From NCBI RefSeq assembly GCF_045124755.1, contig NZ_JBGVMK010000029.1: DNA of 64,000 nt, one strand, 5' to 3'. The stretch comes from Succinimonas sp045124755. Its GTDB lineage: Bacteria > Pseudomonadota > Gammaproteobacteria > Enterobacterales > Succinivibrionaceae. The position numbers and the translations under genes are program-made. The notes beneath the pieces were generated by a model. It did no database searches and had not been told where the DNA came from. It worked only from the letters and a program-made list of their open reading frames with translations. Positions 26,864-34,785 of this stretch are shown piece after piece (positions within the stretch are counted from its first letter, which is position 1; every line of letters starts with the position of its first letter).

Positions 26864-27235
26864 ATGCCTATGGGATGGATCATTGCAGGGAGTGTGGCCC
26901 TTCTTGCAATCAGCAATATTTTTATGAATCTGGCCTGGTATCTCCATCTCAGCAAAATGGCAGACCGCCCCGTGCTCTACGCCATTCTGTTTTCCTGGGG
27001 CATTGCCCTGTTCGAGTACATGCTGATGGTGCCCGCCAACCGCTGGGCCTCCGCCTATCTCTCCATCAGCCAGCTTAAGATCATGCAGGAAATGATCACC
27101 CTTTCAGTGTTTCTGCCCCTGTCGATTTTCGTATTCGGCGAAAAGTTCAGCTGGGACTATGTCTGGTCAGCTCTGTGCATGATGGGAGCGGCCTTCTTCG
27201 CCTTCAGAAAAATGCTGTTTGCCGGAGCCTCCTGA
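26864..27235 (+). CDS. DUF486 family small membrane protein
   Basis: A four-helix membrane protein of 123 aa, the length of DUF486 proteins, distantly related to small multidrug-type transporters. Conserved features seen are NIFMNLAWYLHL near the first helix, SWGIALFEYMLMVPANRWA, and LKIMQEMITLSVF with FGEKFSWDYVWSALCMMGAAFFAF. The substrate is unknown. AAGGA 9 nt upstream supports the start; a second ATG two codons on is an alternative. Confidence 0.85.
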   Translation: MPMGWIIAGSVALLAISNIFMNLAWYLHLSKMADRPVLYAILFSWGIALFEYMLMVPANRWASAYLSISQLKIMQEMITLSVFLPLSIFVFGEKFSWDYVWSALCMMGAAFFAFRKMLFAGAS

Positions 27236-27300
27236 CAAACGGACTCCTTTTTAAGGCCGCATTTCCGGCAGAATTCAGCCGCCAGGCATCAAAGCATCAA

Positions 27301-27332
27301 AAAGCCCTGAGAAATCACATCCTCAGGGCTTT
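27301..27332. terminator. Bidirectional terminator between DUF486 gene and fabB
   Basis: An 11-bp perfect stem AAAGCCCTGAG / CTCAGGGCTTT with T-rich sequence on both sides, between two convergent genes. Confidence 0.8.
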
Positions 27333-27377
27333 CAGTTTCTTTCCGGACGGCCGTTCCCGCCCGTCATCCTTCAGCCG

Positions 27378-28595
27378 TTAATCCCGACAGGCTCCCAGCA
27401 CCAGACAGGCATTGGTGCCGCCGAAGCCGAAGCTGTTGGACATCACCGCATCCAGACTCTCCTCCGTGTATGAGGTTACCAGAGGCAGTCCGGCCACTGC
27501 GGGATCCGGGGTCTCCACATTGATGCTGGGGGCAATAAAGCCGTTATTGAGCATCAGAAGAGAATAAATGGCCTCCTGCACTCCGGCGGCTCCCAGAGAA
27601 TGTCCGGTCATGGCCTTGGTGGAGCTGAATTTCGGCATGCTGTCCCCGAAAACCTCCTTCATGGCCTCAACCTCTCGGGTATCACCCACCTTGGTAGAGG
27701 TGCCGTGAGTGTTGATATAGCCAATCCGGCGATCCTTAAGAGAGGACATGGCCATTCTCATGCAGCGCACCGCTCCTTCGCCGGAGGGAGCTACCATGTC
27801 ATAGCCGTCCGAGGTGGCTCCGCAGCCCAGAATCTCGCCGTAAATCTTAGCTCCTCTGGCCCGGGCATGCTCCAGTTCCTCCACTACTACCATGCCGCCG
27901 CCGCCGGCAATGACAAAGCCGTCCCGATCGGCATCATAGGTGCGGGAAGCACGTTCCGGGGTGTCATTGTATTTGGTGCTGAGAGCGCCCATGCCGTCAA
28001 AAAGACAGGAAAGCGTCCAGTTAAGCTCTTCGCCGCCGCCGGCAAACACCACATCCTGACGATTCAGGAGAATCTGATCCACGGCGTTGGTGATGCAGTG
28101 AGCCGAGGTAGAGCAGGCGGAGCTGATGCTGTAGTTCACGCCCTTGATTTTGAAGGGGGTGGCCAGACAGGCTGAGGTAGTGGAACCCATGCAGCGGGTG
28201 ACCTGATACGGGCCGACTCTTTTAACACCCTTGGTTTTCAGGGTTTCGCAGGCTTCCACCTGATTCATGGGGGAGGAACCGCCGGAACCGCAGATAAGCC
28301 CGGTGCGTTCATTGGAAACCTCATGCTCCTCCAGTCCGGAATCCTGCACCGCCTGCTGCATGGCCAGATAGGCATAAACAGCGGCATCTCCCATAAAACG
28401 ACGCACCTTGCGATCAATAAGATCCGCGGTATCAAGCTTTACATTGCCCCATACCTGAGAACGCATGCCAACGTCACGAAACTGCTCAGAGAAGGTGATG
28501 CCGGATTTTCCGGTCTTAAGAGATTCAAGCACTTCAGCAGCATTGTTACCTATACTGGACACTATTCCAATACCGGTAATAACAGATCTTCTCAT
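27378..28595 (-). CDS. fabB: Beta-ketoacyl-ACP synthase I FabB
   Basis: Elongates acyl-ACP in fatty acid synthesis and is needed for unsaturated chains. The start MRRSVITGIGIVSSIGNN gives 405 aa (E. coli 406). The N-terminal third closely follows E. coli FabB (MRSQVWGNVKLDTADLIDRK). Catalytic residues are present: Cys in SSACSTSAH, His in NTHGTSTKVGD and His in MTGHSLGAAG. It is a neighbour of an mnmC-type gene, as in E. coli. Confidence 0.96.
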   Translation of the reverse strand: MRRSVITGIGIVSSIGNNAAEVLESLKTGKSGITFSEQFRDVGMRSQVWGNVKLDTADLIDRKVRRFMGDAAVYAYLAMQQAVQDSGLEEHEVSNERTGLICGSGGSSPMNQVEACETLKTKGVKRVGPYQVTRCMGSTTSACLATPFKIKGVNYSISSACSTSAHCITNAVDQILLNRQDVVFAGGGEELNWTLSCLFDGMGALSTKYNDTPERASRTYDADRDGFVIAGGGGMVVVEELEHARARGAKIYGEILGCGATSDGYDMVAPSGEGAVRCMRMAMSSLKDRRIGYINTHGTSTKVGDTREVEAMKEVFGDSMPKFSSTKAMTGHSLGAAGVQEAIYSLLMLNNGFIAPSINVETPDPAVAGLPLVTSYTEESLDAVMSNSFGFGGTNACLVLGACRD

Positions 28596-28990
28596 ATCTT
28601 CCGTCTCTCCGTAAAATCTGTGGCCTGTTTGCAGATCCGTCAAACCATCACTGGTCAATCAGTTTGCAATCTGCGCAGTATGCCATTAATTCTATAACAA
28701 GATGCCGCTTTTTAAAAAACAGTCACCGCAAACAATTGCCATTTTCTGAACCTTTGCAGCCTTTTTGGAAAAAAATCCGGATTTCCGCCGCTCCGAAGCC
28801 GGTTTTCAGAAAAAGGAAAGGCCGGAGGAGGAAGAGGGAGGACTGCTTTATTCCGCGCCTTTTTGCCTGTCCGGCAGCACCCAAAAGATTACCCGAAGGC
28901 TCTGATTCTGTCATAATGTCATGGGGCAGCTTGAATACCCCGTTACGGATAAGGGATATTCTTAGTGTTTAAGCATCTTCGGAGCATGTT
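28596..28990. other. Intergenic region upstream of fabB and the HTH gene
   Basis: A 395-nt divergent gap. An ACTG-N6-CAGT palindrome at 28650-28663 has an ACTGGTC half resembling a FadR site, which would suit fabB, but one half is imperfect. TTGAAT near 28931 and GATATT 18 nt later may serve the HTH gene. No ORF here is convincing. Confidence 0.35.
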
Positions 28991-29203
28991 ATGGCCAAGG
29001 AAACTTTGCGCAAACTCATCGGCCTCCTGGGATTTGCCAGTCCGGAGCTTGCCGCAGCCTCCGGCTGCAGCGCGTCAATGATAAACGCCGTCAGAACCGG
29101 AAAACGGGCCGTATCCCCCGGGCTGGAAAAGATAATCATCGGCCTTCTGGTTCAAAGGAAGGATGATCCGGCTGTCAGGATAGTTATTGAGAACTGCAAA
29201 TAA
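28991..29203 (+). CDS. Small helix-turn-helix-like protein
   Basis: A 70-aa protein that is all one helical domain. LRKLIGLLGFASPELAAASGCSASMINAVRTGKRAVSPGLEKIIIGLL has the layout of an Xre-type HTH, with a turn at ASGCS and a recognition helix ASMINAVRTG. It may be a DNA-binding repressor. GGAG 8 nt upstream supports the start. A partner gene is not evident. Confidence 0.65.
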   Translation: MAKETLRKLIGLLGFASPELAAASGCSASMINAVRTGKRAVSPGLEKIIIGLLVQRKDDPAVRIVIENCK

Positions 29204-29204
29204 T

Positions 29205-29385
29205 GAAAAAGCCCCTCTGCGGGGCTCTCTTCTGTCATCTTGGTTTCAATGGATCTTGTTCCCGTCCCCGCAGGCGGTAACTGCAAAAAAACGAGAACCG
29301 ATATCTTCACAATTCTGCTACTTAAGCCATCCGCCCCAGCCGTCCATATCGGTCTCCTTTAATTGTGCCAAGCAAAAACTGTGCT
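29205..29385 (-). ncRNA. Candidate structured small RNA with a 9-codon ORF
   Basis: A complete short transcription unit: promoter 29392-29420, predicted start near 29385, terminator 29226-29205 (AGCCCC / GGGGCT then TTTTTC). Inside are two complementary pairs in crossed order: CACAATT (29361-29367) with AATTGTG (29308-29314), and CCGATAT (29346-29352) with ATATCGG (29298-29304). The second pair would cover the start codon of the small ORF. I do not recognise the RNA. Confidence 0.45.
29318..29347 (-). CDS. 9-codon ORF MDGWGGWLK
   Basis: ATG at 29347 has an ideal AAAGGAG site 6 nt upstream; TAG ends it after nine residues, two of them Trp. No downstream gene exists on this strand before the terminator, so it is not an obvious attenuation leader. 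Whether it is translated is unknown. Confidence 0.4.
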   Translation of the reverse strand: MDGWGGWLK

Positions 29386-29391
29386 GCTCCG

Positions 29392-29420
29392 AATATATCA
29401 CAAGACGATACCATGAACAA
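29392..29420 (-). promoter_or_regulatory. Promoter of the candidate small RNA
   Basis: TTGTTC, 17-nt spacer, TATATT, with TGA directly before the -10 (extended -10) on the minus strand. Confidence 0.6.
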
Positions 29421-29685
29421 ACAAAAGAGATGCTTAACGACCACGGGTTAACAAACATCCTGCGATCAGTTTCGCGCTGGCTGTTTACGCCCCTGATCCC
29501 GAAAATCCAGATGGCAAACAACTGTCATTTAGCCCGTTAATTCCTCATGGGAGCGATGTTTGCAACTCGCTGTCAAAGCTCTTAATATGGCAGTAAAAGC
29601 ATAAACAGATCAGTCATAACCAGTCTGAAGCCCGGGATCTGAGATTCGGATAATCCGCCCCGGGCCCGCAAAGGAACCTGTTTTT

Positions 29686-30474
29686 ATGAACATCTCCCTT
29701 GTCCCGCCTCCGGCTCCCGGCGAGCCGGCATATGCGGAAATCAATATCGCCGGGGAACAGGCCGGAAGCCCCCTCTTTAACGATGTCTACTTCTCGGATG
29801 CCGGAGGATATCTGGAATCCGAGCATGTTTTTATACAGGGAAACCGGCTTCCGGAGAGACTCGCCCGCCGGAAAGAGGATGCGGAGAGCGCCCCGGGACA
29901 GGCTTCAGAGGGTGATCGCCCCCGGGAATTTGTCATCGGCGAGACCGGCTTTGGCACCGGCCGGAATCTGCTCACGCTGATGAAGCTCCTTCATGATCTC
30001 CGGAATCAGGGCATCCGGCTTCCGGAAATACATTACATTACCGTGGAAAAGCATCCCCTGCTCCCCCGGGATCTTGAGAAAGCCCAGAGCATCTTCAAAA
30101 ATCTCGCCCGGGAGTCTCTGCTTTTCAGAAGCTGCTATCGCGTTCCCGTTACCGGACTCCAGACGCTGTGTCCGGAACCGGGGGTAACCGTGCATCTTTT
30201 AGTGGGGGATATCCGGGAGATCTGCCCGGCCATCCGGCTGTCCCGGCCGGTGGATGCCTGGTTTCTGGACGGCTTTTCCCCGGCGCTGAATCCGGAAATG
30301 TGGTCTCTTTCGGTATTCCGGGAGCTCCGGAAGCTGAGCGCTTCGGGAACCACCCTGGCCACCTATACCGTAAGCGGCGCCGTAAGAAGAAATCTTAATG
30401 AGGCCGGCTTTGTTACCGCAAAGCTGCCCGGCTATGGCCGCAAAAGGGAAATGACCGCTGGCTGGATCCCTTAA
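29686..30474 (+). CDS. mnmD: Stand-alone tRNA methyltransferase MnmD (MnmC methyltransferase half)
   Basis: Methylates nm5s2U34 to mnm5s2U34 in tRNAs. At 262 aa it covers only the MnmC(m) domain: FNDVYFS, the SAM loop IGETGFGTGRNLLTL, the acidic VEKHPL, and the signature VDAWFLDGFSPALNPEMW, ending GRKREMTAGWIP where the methyltransferase domain normally stops. The FAD oxidoreductase half of enteric MnmC (about 400 aa more) is absent, and no remnant follows before the next gene. AAGGA precedes the start. Its proximity to fabB matches E. coli mnmC. Confidence 0.9.
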   Translation: MNISLVPPPAPGEPAYAEINIAGEQAGSPLFNDVYFSDAGGYLESEHVFIQGNRLPERLARRKEDAESAPGQASEGDRPREFVIGETGFGTGRNLLTLMKLLHDLRNQGIRLPEIHYITVEKHPLLPRDLEKAQSIFKNLARESLLFRSCYRVPVTGLQTLCPEPGVTVHLLVGDIREICPAIRLSRPVDAWFLDGFSPALNPEMWSLSVFRELRKLSASGTTLATYTVSGAVRRNLNEAGFVTAKLPGYGRKREMTAGWIP

Positions 30475-30491
30475 TGCGGTTTTGCAGGCAT

Positions 30492-30524
30492 AAAAAAACC
30501 TGCCAGAGCTTTATGTTGGCAGGT
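30492..30524 (-). terminator. Terminator of the DUF922-like gene
   Basis: On the minus strand ACCTGCCA pairs with TGGCAGGT (30498-30524), followed by TTTTTTA; it lies 23 nt after the stop. Confidence 0.8.
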
Positions 30525-30546
30525 CTTCCAAAACTGAGGTCAGAAA

Positions 30547-31383
30547 CTACAGATTTCTTTCGTCATCCTCGTCCAGGCTCTTTATGTAGTTGCTCTGGGC
30601 GAAGACGGGAACCTGCACTCCCATAAGACGGCCGTTTCCGGTTTCCGACTTATATCTGGCCATCATCTTCTCGGCGCCGGAGAGACTTTCATCCCCAATG
30701 GCATTAACGGCTTCAATAAGATCGTTGCAGAATCTCTTTTTGCCGACATAGCGGATCTTCTGCGCCAGCTTCTTGCTGGCCTTGATGATGATGGGATCGT
30801 GCCGGCTGCTGTACTTGGAAGCATCGGCAAGATACCGGGACCACTGCTCCTGAACGTCAGGAGACTGCTCCCGCACCTCCATCCAGTTAGGCATCACCGT
30901 GGTAATGTCCACATTAATGTCAGCGCCGTAAAATTCGCACTTATCCGGTTCCTGTCTGACATCAAGATTCCAGTTTATGGCATAGCTGACTTTTACAATG
31001 CTGCGCTTGTTGGTATTGGCGTTCACAGGGGCGCTGTCTTCGATAATGTCATGGAGATCCTCCGGAGTCTCCGCGGAAACATCATAGAAGGTAGTGTTGC
31101 GGTTAACGTTCTCCCGGATGTCGAGGTTGTGGTAAAAAATGTCGTCCTCGTGACTCCCGTGTTCCATGCTGTAACGCAGCACCTGATCCGCCCTGCTGTA
31201 GCCGCCGGCGTTTTCGGCAACTCCCGGGAGCACCGTATCCCCGACAACGGTGACGAACTTTTCATCCAAAACGGATTTCTTATGTTCATCATTAACAAAC
31301 TGAGGAAGTATAAATAGGAAAGCATAAACAAGCGCCAGAGGAACTCCCACCACTAGAAGAGCCAACAAGGTTTTACGCATCAT
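30547..31383 (-). CDS. DUF922-like exported protein without the HExxH site
   Basis: 278 aa with one N-terminal membrane or signal segment (5-27), so anchored or exported. Residues 98-200 follow the DUF922 layout: FYDVSAETPEDLHDII, then VSYAINWNL, CEFYGADINVDITTVMPNW, and WSRYLADASKYSSRHDPIII. In that family the last stretch normally carries a zinc-protease HExxH. Here the aligned residues are H195-D-P-I-I199, so the Glu is Asp and the second His is missing. It is probably not an active protease. The family call is tentative. Confidence 0.6.
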   Translation of the reverse strand: MMRKTLLALLVVGVPLALVYAFLFILPQFVNDEHKKSVLDEKFVTVVGDTVLPGVAENAGGYSRADQVLRYSMEHGSHEDDIFYHNLDIRENVNRNTTFYDVSAETPEDLHDIIEDSAPVNANTNKRSIVKVSYAINWNLDVRQEPDKCEFYGADINVDITTVMPNWMEVREQSPDVQEQWSRYLADASKYSSRHDPIIIKASKKLAQKIRYVGKKRFCNDLIEAVNAIGDESLSGAEKMMARYKSETGNGRLMGVQVPVFAQSNYIKSLDEDDERNL

Positions 31384-31549
31384 ATGTATTTACCCGATTT
31401 CCTGTATTCAGTTGCGGAACGCGAGGCTCCCGTCATGCCTGACAGGGAACCCGGACACGTAATTTTATCCCACTTTGGGGAAGATGCGTACAAATGATGC
31501 CGGTTTTTCCCCTGTTATGAGATCATGTACACTGTTTTTTACGAACTGG

Positions 31550-31634
31550 TTTTGCACAGGTTTTTCCACAAGATGTTTTAGGTTATACACAGGTATAACC
31601 CTTGAAATTCCGGGGGTTTTCAAATTTATGCACA
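31550..31634. promoter_or_regulatory. Cluster of DnaA-box-like sites
   Basis: Four same-orientation 9-mers: TTTTGCACA (31550), TTTTCCACA (31562), TTATACACA (31583) and TTATGCACA (31626). The last two match the TTATNCACA consensus fully and the others differ at one base. They lie in an A/T-rich part of the 619-nt gap between the DUF922-like gene and infA. No replication gene is adjacent. Confidence 0.55.
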
Positions 31635-31787
31635 AGCACTGAAACCTGCTCAGAATAACACGGATCGCTCTCTGAAAACAGTGCCATCCCGAAGGATCAA
31701 CGCCTGCCCCGGGGCGCCGTCCGGTGCCGCCGGGGAGCTTTTCCCGCCGGACGGGTTTTCAGAAACAATTTTATGCTAATGCTTTAT

Positions 31788-31815
31788 TTGCAATTTCCGC
31801 TAATAATAGTAAAAT
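31788..31815 (+). promoter_or_regulatory. Promoter of infA
   Basis: TTGCAA, 16-nt spacer, TAAAAT, followed by a GCCCCG discriminator; it implies a 5' leader of about 180 nt. Confidence 0.55.
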
Positions 31816-32002
31816 GCCCCGTCTGCGATTGAAGCGCAGCGATGACAGCGGAATTTCCTGTAAGGCTTAGAGAGGAGAGCAAACCTGACTCAGTCCGGCT
31901 GAAAGCGTACCGGAGATGACTGGCATCGTACTTTTGGCAGACTGCCGGAGGGATTATCCGGCGGAGTTTCAGGAAAATTCTATTTAAGGAAAAAACACTT
32001 TT

Positions 32003-32221
32003 ATGGCAAAAGAAGATTGCATTGAAATGCAGGGAACCATAGTTGAGACCCTGCCTAATACCACCTTTCGCGTGGAGCTTGACAACGGTCATGTGGTAAT
32101 GGCTCATATTTCCGGAAAAATGCGCAAGAACTACATCAGAATTCTCACCGGAGACAAGGTTACCGTTCAGCTCACCCCGTATGATCTCTCCAAGGGACGC
32201 ATTATTTTCCGCTCCCGTTAA
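32003..32221 (+). CDS. infA: Translation initiation factor IF-1
   Basis: Small OB-fold protein that binds the 30S A site during initiation. Its 72 aa are the exact family length and it is strongly conserved: MAKEDCIEMQGTIVETLPN, then FRVELDNGHVVMAHISGKMRKNYIRI and LTPYDLSKGRI. AAGGA lies upstream. Here it is followed by a membrane protein gene, not by the clpA or aat neighbours known in E. coli. Confidence 0.98.
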   Translation: MAKEDCIEMQGTIVETLPNTTFRVELDNGHVVMAHISGKMRKNYIRILTGDKVTVQLTPYDLSKGRIIFRSR

Positions 32222-32237
32222 AATCGGCAGGCTTTAG

Positions 32238-33083
32238 TTGTTATACTTTCTTGCCAGATCCCTCATAGTAGCGGTAATTGTAGGGAGCGTTTTTATTTTT
32301 TACGGTCAGATTGATGATCATCTCTTCATCAAGGCTCTGATCGCCCTCTGTTCACTGTTTATTTTCTACTGGTACGATCTGTATAAGATGGCGAAGCTGT
32401 TCTTCCTTCTTTTCAGATCCATGTACCTGTACCGGCATAATCGCAAAAGCAAAGCATACCCTGTTTTCGAATGGCTGCTCGCCCGGGAGCTGATTGTCCC
32501 CCTGCCCCTGATGGCTCTCATGCGTCTCACGGGAGACGGAGCGGAGCAGGACATTGAAGCCGCCAGAAATTTCTGCGAAAGAGCGGTATTCAATGAATAT
32601 TTCGAATGCTACTACCTTCTGGGCGTGACCTACTTTTTTCAGAACTCCTTAAGGCCCGCGCCGGACGGAAAATTCCTGGAGGTGCAGGATCCCGCCCGGG
32701 AAAGACAGCTGATTCTGGACGAGCTTTTCCGGGAAAAGAAGGAAGACCGCGAAAACTCACCGGAAAGTCCGGCTCCGGAAAAGGCCGCCGCCGTCAGGAG
32801 CCGGTTTCTGGGCGCCGAATGCCTGAATCCGGATTACCATGATGCGGTATTCAATCTGGAAATGTACTTCAAATTCAATTACGAAAACGAACCTCATTAC
32901 GGCGATGCGGCCGCTCTTTACGGCTTCTGCCTGATGCGCGGGCTGGGAGTCGGAAATCCCGATGCCGCCAGGGGACAGGAATTTCTTAATACCGCAAAAC
33001 GCCTGAGATCGCAGGTGCTTCCGGAAATCGAAGCCGCTCTCAGAGAGAACCGGGATATCAGAACCTTCTCTGTCGAATACTGA
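32238..33083 (+). CDS. Membrane protein with Sel1-like region, TTG start
   Basis: 281 aa from a TTG codon 17 nt after the infA stop. No earlier start is possible because a stop lies directly before it, and the first in-frame ATG would cut off the membrane segments. Two N-terminal membrane helices (about 5-22 and 28-48) precede a cytoplasmic part with Sel1-like pieces (DIEAARNFCERAVFNEYFECYYLLGVTY; YGDAAALYGFCLMRGLGVGNPDAARGQEFL). A charged linker lies between them. Probably co-transcribed with infA. Function unknown. Confidence 0.7.
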   Translation: MLYFLARSLIVAVIVGSVFIFYGQIDDHLFIKALIALCSLFIFYWYDLYKMAKLFFLLFRSMYLYRHNRKSKAYPVFEWLLARELIVPLPLMALMRLTGDGAEQDIEAARNFCERAVFNEYFECYYLLGVTYFFQNSLRPAPDGKFLEVQDPARERQLILDELFREKKEDRENSPESPAPEKAAAVRSRFLGAECLNPDYHDAVFNLEMYFKFNYENEPHYGDAAALYGFCLMRGLGVGNPDAARGQEFLNTAKRLRSQVLPEIEAALRENRDIRTFSVEY

Positions 33084-33349
33084 AAGCCTCCCCCGAGCAG
33101 GATTCCGCCATAAATCTGTCCGCAAACACCGCTCCTGTTTCACAAAAATCATGAACGCCTCAGGCAAAAATGTTGCTTGCGTTAAAAATTCAGGAAAATT
33201 TTCTACCGCGGGGATTTTTCAGGTGCTAAGCTGAAATGAGCTTTATGCCTTTTTTCAATTTGATTTGCCTTGCGGCATGCTGTTCTGTTTATTATCTGTC
33301 TTAACGGAACGGCGTAGGCTGTCGCAGGGAGAAATTAGCGAGGTTTTTT

Positions 33350-33598
33350 ATGGCAAAAGGTACAGTTAAATGGTTTAACAACACCAAAGGGTATGGTTTT
33401 ATTACCCCCGATGAAGGCAGCGAGGATGTTTTCGCTCATTTTTCCTGCATCAGCATGGAAGGCTTCAAGACCCTCAAGCCCGGACAGACTGTTACCTACG
33501 ATCTCGAAAAAGGGGATAAAGGTTTCCATGCTGTCAATATCGTAGTGGTTAACCCCTCCGAAGCCGCTGCTCCCGCTCCGGCTGACCAAGCCGAGTAA
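33350..33598 (+). CDS. Cold-shock domain protein
   Basis: CspA-family nucleic-acid chaperone of 82 aa. It has MAKGTVKWFNNTKGYGFI with RNP1 (KGYGFI) and RNP2 (DVFAHF), then GFKTLKPGQTVTYDLEKGDKGFHA. A short Ala/Pro tail makes it slightly longer than CspA (70). GAGG lies upstream. The gap before it (33084-33349) is A/T-rich and probably includes a long leader, though I see no clear cold-box. Confidence 0.94.
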   Translation: MAKGTVKWFNNTKGYGFITPDEGSEDVFAHFSCISMEGFKTLKPGQTVTYDLEKGDKGFHAVNIVVVNPSEAAAPAPADQAE

Positions 33599-33625
33599 TC
33601 CCGTCCGTTCTCAAATCCTCCGGCT

Positions 33626-33655
33626 CTCCTGTTCCAGAACAGGAGGGGGTTTTTT
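33626..33655 (+). terminator. Terminator of the cold-shock gene
   Basis: A 9-bp stem CTCCTGTTC / GAACAGGAG (33626-33645) with a 2-nt loop, then GGGG and a TTTTTT run. Confidence 0.8.
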
Positions 33656-33858
33656 GTCTTCAGGATATTCCTGATCCCCCAGCCTTCCCCGCAGGTTCTG
33701 CTGCGTCTTTTCTCAGGCGCGTTTCCTTCCGGAGCCTGTTTTTGCCCGTTCCGGCGGAAATTTTCCGGAATTGAGCATTAGAGTCACAGACATAATCCCG
33801 GGACGCGGTTATGATGCGGGTATGATAATGCTGTTCGGTTTTGCACGGAGAAACTCAT

Positions 33859-34776
33859 ATGCCGCTCTCCCAGGATATTTGTCAGGATATTCTCAAAAGT
33901 CTTAATTCCGTAATCCTCGATAAGGAAAAAAAGCTCACTCTGGCCCTGAGCTGTCTCCTGTCCGGCGGTCATCTTCTTTTGGAGGATCTTCCGGGAATGG
34001 GCAAAACCACCCTGGCCCGGGCCATGGCGGCTGCGCTGGGGCTCTCCAGCCAGAGAATCCAGTTCACCTCGGACATGCTCCCCGGAGATCTGCTGGGAGC
34101 CAGCATTTTTAATGAAAAAACCCGGGAGTTCGAATTTCATCCCGGGCCGGTATTTACCCAGATGCTGCTGGCGGACGAAATCAACCGGGGCTCCCCCCGC
34201 ACCCAGAGCGCTCTTCTGGAGGTAATGGCCGAGCATCAGGTTTCCTATGAGGGAAAGACCCGCAATATCCCCGATCCCTTTTTTGTCATCGCCACCCAGA
34301 ATCCCCTGGATCAGGCCGGAACCTTTCCCCTGCCCGAATCTCAGCTTGACCGCTTTGCCATGAGACTGTCCCTGGGCTTTCCCGCCAAGGCCCAGGAGAT
34401 CCGCATCCTTAAAAACGAAAACCGGGCTCCGGATCTGCCGGCCCTGACCGATGCCACGGGGCTTCTGGAGCTCCAGAAGGCGGCCTCCCGGGTCTTTGTC
34501 TCGGATCCCGTATGCGAATACATCGTGAATCTCTGCATTAAGAGCCGCACCGATCCGGAGATCCCGAACCCCCTCTCCCCCAGAGCCTCCCGGGCGATTC
34601 TGGCGGCTGCCCGGGCCCGGGCCTTTATCGCCGGCCGGGACTATGCGACTCCGGATGACGTGCAGGAAATCTTCCCCTCGGCCGCCGAGCACCGCCTCCG
34701 CAAGGGCAATATCTCCTCCCTGGACACGGCCTCCTACAGCGACCGGATCCTGAATCAGGTAACGCCTCTGGTCTGA
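33859..34776 (+). CDS. MoxR-family AAA+ ATPase
   Basis: ATPase thought to act as a chaperone for partner proteins. The start ATG 33859 with GGAG upstream gives 305 aa. Walker A LPGMGKTTLA and Walker B LLADEINR are clear. The typical MoxR signatures are present: GPVFTQMLLADEINRGSPRTQSALLE (sensor region), ATQNPLDQAGTFPLPESQLDRF, and a C-terminal PRASRAILAAARARAF. It is first of a three-gene operon with DUF58 and transglutaminase genes, 9 nt apart. Confidence 0.92.
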   Translation: MPLSQDICQDILKSLNSVILDKEKKLTLALSCLLSGGHLLLEDLPGMGKTTLARAMAAALGLSSQRIQFTSDMLPGDLLGASIFNEKTREFEFHPGPVFTQMLLADEINRGSPRTQSALLEVMAEHQVSYEGKTRNIPDPFFVIATQNPLDQAGTFPLPESQLDRFAMRLSLGFPAKAQEIRILKNENRAPDLPALTDATGLLELQKAASRVFVSDPVCEYIVNLCIKSRTDPEIPNPLSPRASRAILAAARARAFIAGRDYATPDDVQEIFPSAAEHRLRKGNISSLDTASYSDRILNQVTPLV

Positions 34777-34785
34777 GGGCTTTTC

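Noticed and set aside
28650..28663. FadR operator at fabB
   Set aside because: Only one half matches well; kept as a comment in the intergenic entry rather than as a site.
31384..32002. Chromosomal replication origin
   Set aside because: DnaA boxes are present, but none of the usual origin neighbours occur and GC-skew could not be computed; reported only as a candidate binding cluster.
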